A stretch of 10,478 nucleotides of DNA from JANYLN01 sp041687575 (GTDB lineage Bacteria > Planctomycetota > Phycisphaerae > UBA1845 > JANYLN01): contig JAWLBS010000175.1 in the NCBI GenBank assembly GCA_041687575.1, forward strand, positions 1-10,478. Reading direction: 5' to 3'. The notes under the pieces are model-generated. The model did no database searches. It saw only the letters and a list, made by a program, of their open reading frames with translations, and was not told the DNA's origin. Numbering within the stretch: position 1 is the first letter of the stretch; the number at the start of each line of letters is the position of its first letter. This document shows, piece by piece, positions 6,428 through 10,478 of this stretch. The translations under genes and the position numbers were made by a program.

Positions 6428-6629
6428 TTTGGACTGCGGCGCCGCCAGACGCCGCTTTGCCTTTCCAACGGGCCTCAAAGGGGCATCACCTCAACAGCCC
6501 GGCCAGGGCCCTTTGGAGTGCGGCGCCGCAGACGCCGCTTTGGATCAAGCCGCCGGGCTGTCCGGGTTCCGAGTCTCGCGTTGAACGCCGCCGCGCGACT
6601 ATGGAGTGCGGCGGCGCAGACGCCGCTTT
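6428..6629 (+). repeat. REP cluster 4: three plus-oriented palindromes
   Basis: REPs at 6428-6458, 6512-6541 and 6600-6629, with starts 84 and 88 bp apart. The first, with its tail and the following spacer, is a near-exact copy of 5354-5437 (one visible difference, GGGGG versus GGGGC near 6485). The third (TATGGAGTGCGGCGGCGC...) is a different subtype, matching 7338-7367 and 7514-7543, and is the boundary of RAYT unit 2. Together with cluster 3 this fills the whole 527-nt interval between the convergent RAYT genes; no protein gene is supported there. Confidence 0.85.
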
Positions 6630-7367
6630 GCATTCCACGCCCTCGCCCGGGCGTTGCAGGGCCACTCAGTACTCCGCCGCCACTTCATAATCATCGCAGA
6701 CGTTCAGACGATCAATCGGCAGGGCGTAGATCGTCTTGACTTGTGCCGGCCTGGCCGTCTCCTCGAACCATCCTGCCGAGCACCAAGGGTACAGCCGGGC
6801 GACGGATACCAGCCCATGCTTGACAGCGTTCTGGTGCACGTAGTTCAGTCTCGCCAGATATGACTTCTGATACGTCAGGAGGGTTTCCCGGAAATTGTAC
6901 CAGGCCTTGCGCCCCGCGGCCCCGTCGAGCCGGTTGACCCAGATGGCCGTCTTCTCGTGCAGGGATCCGAGCATGGATCTGAGACTGGATGCGCCCTGCT
7001 CCTCGACGGGAGGGTGCCCCACGAAATGGTAATGATTGGAAAAGACGGCCCAGGCCTCGAGCGTCCAGCCGGAATCGCGGGCGACGGTCAGCAGGCCGCG
7101 GTGCAGGACTTCCAGGCGCTTCGCGCCTCGAAAATAATGGCGCTTCAGGTATGTGCCCGCGGTGACGAAATACGTACCCGATTCCGAGAGGTCGTGCACG
7201 GGGGCGTGGGGCCAGGGGACGGGGCGGGAAACTTTCCTCGGCGGCGGGCTGCGATGATCGATGTTGTTGTTCATGCAACCATGGTAACTTGCCGTCTTGC
7301 CGACGTCACGCAGACTTCGAGGCCCGCGCGGAAATACAAAGCGGCGTCTGCGCCGCCGCACTCCATA
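6600..7367 (-). mobile_element. RAYT unit 2 (REP - transposase - inverted REP)
   Basis: Read on the minus strand: REP 7367-7338, a 63-nt leader, the RAYT gene 7274-6666, 36 nt, and an inverted REP 6629-6600; 768 bp in all. The arrangement mirrors unit 1 (764 bp). The flanking REPs here are the GGAG/GCGGCGGC subtype, whereas unit 1 has GGAC and GGAG copies of the GCGGCGCC subtype, so each unit may carry its own matched substrate pair. Confidence 0.7.
6666..7274 (-). CDS. REP-associated tyrosine transposase (RAYT) 2
   Basis: A 202-residue paralogue of the gene at 5530-6138, same length and collinear without gaps, about 34 substitutions (about 83% identity, hand count). HUH residues H81 and H83 (NHYHFVG), Y145 (LNYVHQNAVKHGLV) and YPWCSAGWF (162-170) are all retained. 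Differences concentrate in the first 125 residues. Residues 129-156 are identical in protein while at least six codons differ synonymously, a sign of purifying selection on the catalytic helix. The ATG at 7274 is the first in-frame start beyond the flanking REP; no strong SD is seen. The gene converges on RAYT 1 across the REP-filled 6139-6665 interval. An IS200/IS605 transposase is the alternative reading, but the YPW-CS signature, length and flanking REPs favour a RAYT. Confidence 0.92.
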   Translation of the reverse strand: MNNNIDHRSPPPRKVSRPVPWPHAPVHDLSESGTYFVTAGTYLKRHYFRGAKRLEVLHRGLLTVARDSGWTLEAWAVFSNHYHFVGHPPVEEQGASSLRSMLGSLHEKTAIWVNRLDGAAGRKAWYNFRETLLTYQKSYLARLNYVHQNAVKHGLVSVARLYPWCSAGWFEETARPAQVKTIYALPIDRLNVCDDYEVAAEY

Positions 7368-7543
7368 TTGCCGCCGACACTGCCTTTTCGATTCACAGCC
7401 GGGCAGCCGATGGAGGCTTGATTGAAAGCGGCGTCTAGCGGCGCCGCAGTCCAAAGGGGGGCGGCAGGGCGCTTATTGATGGCATGCAGGCTTTCAGGCC
7501 CGCGCGGAAATACAAAGCGGCGTCTGCGCCGCCGCACTCCATA
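7338..7543 (-). repeat. REP cluster 5: three minus-oriented palindromes
   Basis: Minus-oriented REPs at 7338-7367, 7425-7455 and 7514-7543, with starts 87 and 89 bp apart. The outer two share the subtype with loop TCTGCGCC-type sequence and GGAG head and are preceded by the same GCGCGGAAATAC sequence. The middle one has a GGAC head. The spacer 7368-7424 is the reverse complement of a diverged copy of 1861-1917. The last REP joins the inverted 8-bp array through a linker identical to that after the left array. Confidence 0.85.
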
Positions 7544-7565
7544 GTCGCGCAGGGCGCTTTCCTCA

Positions 7566-7637
7566 CCTTGTCATCTTGCCACCCGGTCACCTTGTCACGC
7601 TTTCACGGTGTCACACTATCACATTGTCACGTTGTTA
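7566..7637. repeat. 8-bp tandem array, right copy (9 units, inverted)
   Basis: Nine 8-bp units, consensus on the minus strand TGACAAGG/TGACACCG, without indels. In reverse complement the units TGACAAGG, TGACCGGG, TGGCAAGA, TGACAAGG match the plus-strand units at 1777-1808 in order, and the 36 nt at 7538-7573 are an exact inverted copy of 1801-1836. The array abuts the 7-bp array that starts at 7644. Confidence 0.85.
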
Positions 7638-7643
7638 GCCTAC

Positions 7644-7708
7644 TGACCCCTGACCCCTGACCCCTGACCCCTGCCGTTACTGACAACTGACAACTGGCAT
7701 CTGACAAC
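7644..7708. repeat. 7-bp tandem array (TGACCCC then TGACAAC)
   Basis: Four TGACCCC units (7644-7671), the bridge TGCCGTTAC (7672-7680), then TGACAAC, TGACAAC, TGGCATC, TGACAAC (7681-7708). It is a direct-orientation counterpart of 2-39. The final unit runs directly into the stop codon of the minus-strand kinase gene (7708-7710), leaving no spacer between repeat and gene. Confidence 0.82.
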
Positions 7709-9516
7709 TACCCCGCCGCGGCGCGGCGGATCATGCCGATCAGCATGTCCGGCGGCGAGGTCTTCGCCATGTACGCCACCGCCCCCGCCTCCCGCATCGC
7801 CGCGGCGATCCGCGACTCCTGGTGCATCGACAGGCCGATCACCCGCGTCTCCGGCAGCTGCGCCAGGATCTGGCGGGTCGCCTCCATCCCGCTCAGGCCC
7901 GGCATCCCCACGTCCATCACCACCACGTCCGGCTCCAGCTGCAGCGCCAGGTCACGCGCCTCGATGCCGCTGGAGGCCGTGCCGACGACCTCGATGCCCG
8001 GCTGGACCAGCAGCATCCGCGCCAGCCCGTCCCGGACCACCGCGTGGTCATCCGCCAGCAGCACCCGGATCCGCCGCCGCACAGCGGCAGCACGCACCGC
8101 TCCCGCCTGGCCCGCGACACCGTCGCCACCTGCCCCGCCGGCTGGACACGCCCCGACCACCTCCGCGATCTCGGCGTGGGTGGCGGCCGCTTCGGCCGCG
8201 GCCCTGCCCAACGCCGTCGGCACCACCAGCGTCACCCGCGTCCCGTCGCCTTGCCCCGATTCGACCTCGACCCGCCCGCCCAGCGCCGCCAGCCGCTCGC
8301 GAAGGTTCAGCAGCCCGAAGCCGCCCTGATGATCCCCGGGCTGCACGTGCGCCGCATCGAACCCGTCGCCCTTGTCGGCCACCAGCACCCGCGCCAGCCC
8401 GTCCTCCTCCCGGCTCATCTGTATCGTCGCCGCCAGCACGTTGGCATGCTTGACCACATTGAGCAGCAGCTCCCGGACCGCGCCAAAGATCAGTACCCGC
8501 ACCTCCTCCGCCTGCTCGTCGGCCGCCTCGTCGACATCCACGTGCACCGCCAGCCCGTGCTTCTCCCGCATCCACCGGGCCAGCCATTCGAAGATGTTGC
8601 GCATGCCCCCGTGGTAGAGGATCGGCGGGCTCAGCTCGGCCGTCAGCGACCGCGAGACCTTTACCGACTCGTCCAGCAGATCGTCCACCCGGCCCGCCGA
8701 TTCCAGCAGGACATCGTCCGTCAGATCGCTCCGCAAGGAGCTGAGCTGGAACTTCGCCCCCACCAGCAGCTGCTGCAGGTGGTCGTGCAGCACCTTGGCC
8801 AGGCGGTGGCGCTCCCGCTGCTCGGCCTGGCTCAACTGCACCGCCAGCGCCTGCAGCTGCATCGTCCGCTCGACGACCCGCTGCTCGAGCGTGGCTGCCA
8901 GCTCCTGCAGCTGCTGCTCGCGCTGCTGCAAGGCCTGCTCGGCCTGTTTGCGCTCCGTCACGTCGCTGAGGGTCACGCGAAAGCCGTACGCGGCCCCCGG
9001 TCCGCCCAGCACGCTGGCCGTCACATCCGCCCAGCGGGCCTCGTCCTTGCGGCAACCCAGCCGCAACTCCTGAGCCCGCCGCTCGCTCGTGGCCGCCGTC
9101 TCACGCAGGAACACGTAGCAGCGGTCCCGGTCCTCGCTGACCAGCAGCTGCTCGATCCGCCGGCCGACGAGCTGCGACCGATCCATCCCGCATACCTGCT
9201 CGGCCGTCAGATTCGCCCGCTGGATCACCCCCTGCGCATCGAGCGTCAGATAGGCGACCGGGGCATATTCGTAGAGCTCCTCATACCGGTTGCGGGCCTC
9301 TGTCAGTTCTTCCTGGGTCTGGCGGAGGTCCTCGTTCTGCACCTGCAGCTCGATCTGGTGGACCTCCAGTTCGTGAATGAGCACGCGCAGATCCTGGTTC
9401 TCCAGGGCGGCCAGATCGGCCGGCCGGCTGGCCCGCAGCCTCTGCTCGGCCTCCTGCCGCAGGCCTTGCGGCTGGTGCGGTCCCTGTCCTGTGGGCCCTT
9501 GCTCTTGCGGTTTCAA
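7708..9516 (-). CDS. PAS histidine kinase fused to a NarL-type receiver
   Basis: A 602-residue cytoplasmic hybrid sensor kinase with no membrane segment. An N-terminal coiled coil (about 38-82) leads into a PAS domain (about 83-190, ending TLSDVTERK) and a second coiled coil (191-235). Next comes a HisKA_3 dimerisation domain with RHRLAKVLHDHLQQL (237-250; probable phospho-acceptor H244) and a HATPase with N-box ELLLNVVKHAN (349-359), G-box ADKGDGFD (380-387) and GGFGLLNLRERL (398-409). After an Ala/Gly-rich linker (434-480) follows a receiver domain: D489/D490, phospho-acceptor D535 in VVVMDVGMPG, S563 and K585. This receiver is of the NarL/FixJ-associated kind but the protein ends right after it, with no LuxR helix-turn-helix. 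The start is TTG 9514-9516, preceded by GGAGGTGA, and its TTGA overlaps the upstream stop, indicating translational coupling. The receiver may act as a phosphate sink or relay. Input signal unknown. Confidence 0.9.
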   Translation of the reverse strand: MKPQEQGPTGQGPHQPQGLRQEAEQRLRASRPADLAALENQDLRVLIHELEVHQIELQVQNEDLRQTQEELTEARNRYEELYEYAPVAYLTLDAQGVIQRANLTAEQVCGMDRSQLVGRRIEQLLVSEDRDRCYVFLRETAATSERRAQELRLGCRKDEARWADVTASVLGGPGAAYGFRVTLSDVTERKQAEQALQQREQQLQELAATLEQRVVERTMQLQALAVQLSQAEQRERHRLAKVLHDHLQQLLVGAKFQLSSLRSDLTDDVLLESAGRVDDLLDESVKVSRSLTAELSPPILYHGGMRNIFEWLARWMREKHGLAVHVDVDEAADEQAEEVRVLIFGAVRELLLNVVKHANVLAATIQMSREEDGLARVLVADKGDGFDAAHVQPGDHQGGFGLLNLRERLAALGGRVEVESGQGDGTRVTLVVPTALGRAAAEAAATHAEIAEVVGACPAGGAGGDGVAGQAGAVRAAAVRRRIRVLLADDHAVVRDGLARMLLVQPGIEVVGTASSGIEARDLALQLEPDVVVMDVGMPGLSGMEATRQILAQLPETRVIGLSMHQESRIAAAMREAGAVAYMAKTSPPDMLIGMIRRAAAG

Positions 9517-10478
9517 GCCTCACCTCCCGTGACGTCCTCAAGGGCCAGCAGGATCAGCCCCGGCTCATCCCCTTCCCGCCGCAGCCGCCGGGCGTTCAGC
9601 AGGAACGTCCGCCGCCCGATATCCGGGAACTCGTGCTCCACCCGGAAGTCCGTCATCACCTCACGGCCGGGCAGGATGTCCTCCAGCAGCTGGCGCAAGG
9701 CGGGCATATCCCACTGACCGTTGCCCAGCTCGTACACCAGTCGGCCCTCGGTCTGGTCCGGCCGCTCGGCAAAGGTGCGATAGAACGCCTCGTTGACCGA
9801 GACGACCCGAAGGTCCGTACCCAGGACCAGCAGCGGCAGGCGGATCGTCTGGACGATGCCCTGGAAGAGGTCCCTGGACACCAGCGCGTCGGCCTCGCCC
9901 TTTTCGGCCCGCCTGCGCCGGGTGACATCGCTGAACAGCACGGCCACCCGCCGCTGCTCCGGCAAGCTGATCCGCGCGGCGTACACCTCAAACCAGCGGT
10001 TCATCTGCGCGGCGTGATGCGTGAAGCGAACCGCCTCACCGGTCAGCGCCACCCGCCCGCAGGCATCGAGCCAGTCCTCCCGGCGGTCCGGCGCCAGTTC
10101 GCGCATCCGCTTGCCCTTTGCGCCCGCCAGCCCCGTCTGCTCCTGGAACGCGGGGTTGACCTCCAGGAAGCGGTAGTCCACCGGCTTTTCGTGTTCATCC
10201 ACGAGCACCTCGACAATACAGCAGCCCTCGTCCACCTCCTCGAACAGCGTGTGGTAGAGGTCTTCCGACTCACGCAGCGCCGCCTCGGCCTGCTTGATGC
10301 GATCGACGTTCATGATCGTCATGACCACCCCGTCGATCACGTTCGCGGCCGTGCGGTACGGCATCAGCCGCACCATGTGCCACCGGCCGTCCATGTCGCG
10401 GATCTCTTTCTCGCGCGGGATCAGCGAGGCCAGCACCTGCTTGCAGTCCTCGATCAGCGTATCGTAGCGCAACGTGCT
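9513..10478 (-). CDS. Partial multi-PAS sensor, probable C-terminus of a CheB/CheR-PAS protein
   Basis: The reading frame is open to the right window edge, so the N-terminus is missing; 321 residues are visible. Three PAS-type segments can be seen: the tail of one (about 1-62, with REKEIRDMDGRWHMVRLMPYRT), a second (about 70-188, ending AVLFSDVTRRRRAE) and a third (about 202-317, ending LLALEDVTG). The third carries YELGNGQWDMP (249-259) and a DFPDIGRRTFLLNARR-like stretch (FPDIGRRTFLLNARRL). From memory, these segments are typical of the C-terminal PAS part of large proteins that fuse chemotaxis-type methylesterase (CheB) and methyltransferase (CheR) domains. No kinase domain is present in the visible part; the next gene, overlapping by 4 nt, supplies one, so the two probably form a single signalling pathway. 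Full identity depends on sequence beyond the window. Confidence 0.72.
   Translation of the reverse strand, partial: STLRYDTLIEDCKQVLASLIPREKEIRDMDGRWHMVRLMPYRTAANVIDGVVMTIMNVDRIKQAEAALRESEDLYHTLFEEVDEGCCIVEVLVDEHEKPVDYRFLEVNPAFQEQTGLAGAKGKRMRELAPDRREDWLDACGRVALTGEAVRFTHHAAQMNRWFEVYAARISLPEQRRVAVLFSDVTRRRRAEKGEADALVSRDLFQGIVQTIRLPLLVLGTDLRVVSVNEAFYRTFAERPDQTEGRLVYELGNGQWDMPALRQLLEDILPGREVMTDFRVEHEFPDIGRRTFLLNARRLRREGDEPGLILLALEDVTGGEA
9520..9527 (-). promoter_or_regulatory. Strong Shine-Dalgarno for the TTG-started kinase gene
   Basis: Minus-strand GGAGGTGA, inside the end of the upstream coding region, lies 3 nt before the TTG at 9516-9514 (6 nt from the GGAGG core). It is the main reason to accept a TTG start here, together with the TTGA start/stop overlap and the lack of a better ATG before the coiled coil. 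Confidence 0.75.

Noticed and set aside
6325..6739. Overlapping open frames in the REP-filled zone between the RAYT genes
   Set aside because: They are made of translated REPs in several frames (LWTAAPPDAALPFQRA-like peptides) and run antisense into the second RAYT gene.
7822..9717. 631-codon open frame antisense to the kinase and PAS genes
   Set aside because: Composition (Gln/His/Arg/Leu-rich) is typical of the reverse complement of a high-GC gene; the minus strand carries unmistakable PAS, kinase and receiver motifs.

Overview
The window is GC-rich bacterial DNA, with coding regions using mostly G/C in third positions. Dense extragenic palindromes, many short tandem repeats, an ADP-ribosylglycohydrolase-family protein and a chemoreceptor-methyltransferase/PAS signalling gene next to a PAS histidine kinase together suggest a Planctomycetota-like genome. 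That placement is inference from gene style only; no marker gene is present.

Layout. 1-218 holds a 7-bp repeat array and a leader. 219-1682 (+) is a P-loop ATPase. 1683-2268 is non-coding: an 8-bp tandem array followed by four REP palindromes. 2269-3726 (+) is an ADP-ribosylglycohydrolase-family protein. 3727-4075 is non-coding: a strictly 25-bp-periodic array of small hairpins plus larger hairpins. 4076-5314 (+) is an M14-like carboxypeptidase homologue with a substituted zinc ligand. 5315-7707 is a repeat-rich zone with two paralogous REP-associated tyrosine transposases (RAYTs) in convergent orientation (5530-6138 + and 6666-7274 -), eleven REP palindromes, and 8-bp and 7-bp arrays. 7708-9516 (-) is a PAS histidine kinase fused to a NarL-type receiver. 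Its start overlaps the stop of 9513-10478 (-), the C-terminal part of a probable CheB/CheR-PAS protein that runs off the window.

How the parts relate. The two signalling genes are translationally coupled and probably form one pathway. The ATPase, ADP-ribosylglycohydrolase and carboxypeptidase are separated by repeat-filled spacers and need not be functionally linked. The most distinctive content is the RAYT/REP system. Each RAYT gene sits in a near-identical frame (REP, about 62 nt leader, 609-bp gene, 32-36 nt, inverted REP; 764 and 768 bp overall), and the same REPs, joined by recurring spacer sequences, are scattered through the window in both orientations. The 8-bp arrays at 1705-1808 and 7566-7637 are inverted copies that run into REPs through an identical linker, bracketing about 5.8 kb. 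Repeats also touch gene ends: the stop codons at 3724-3726 and 7708-7710 both lie inside repeat units.
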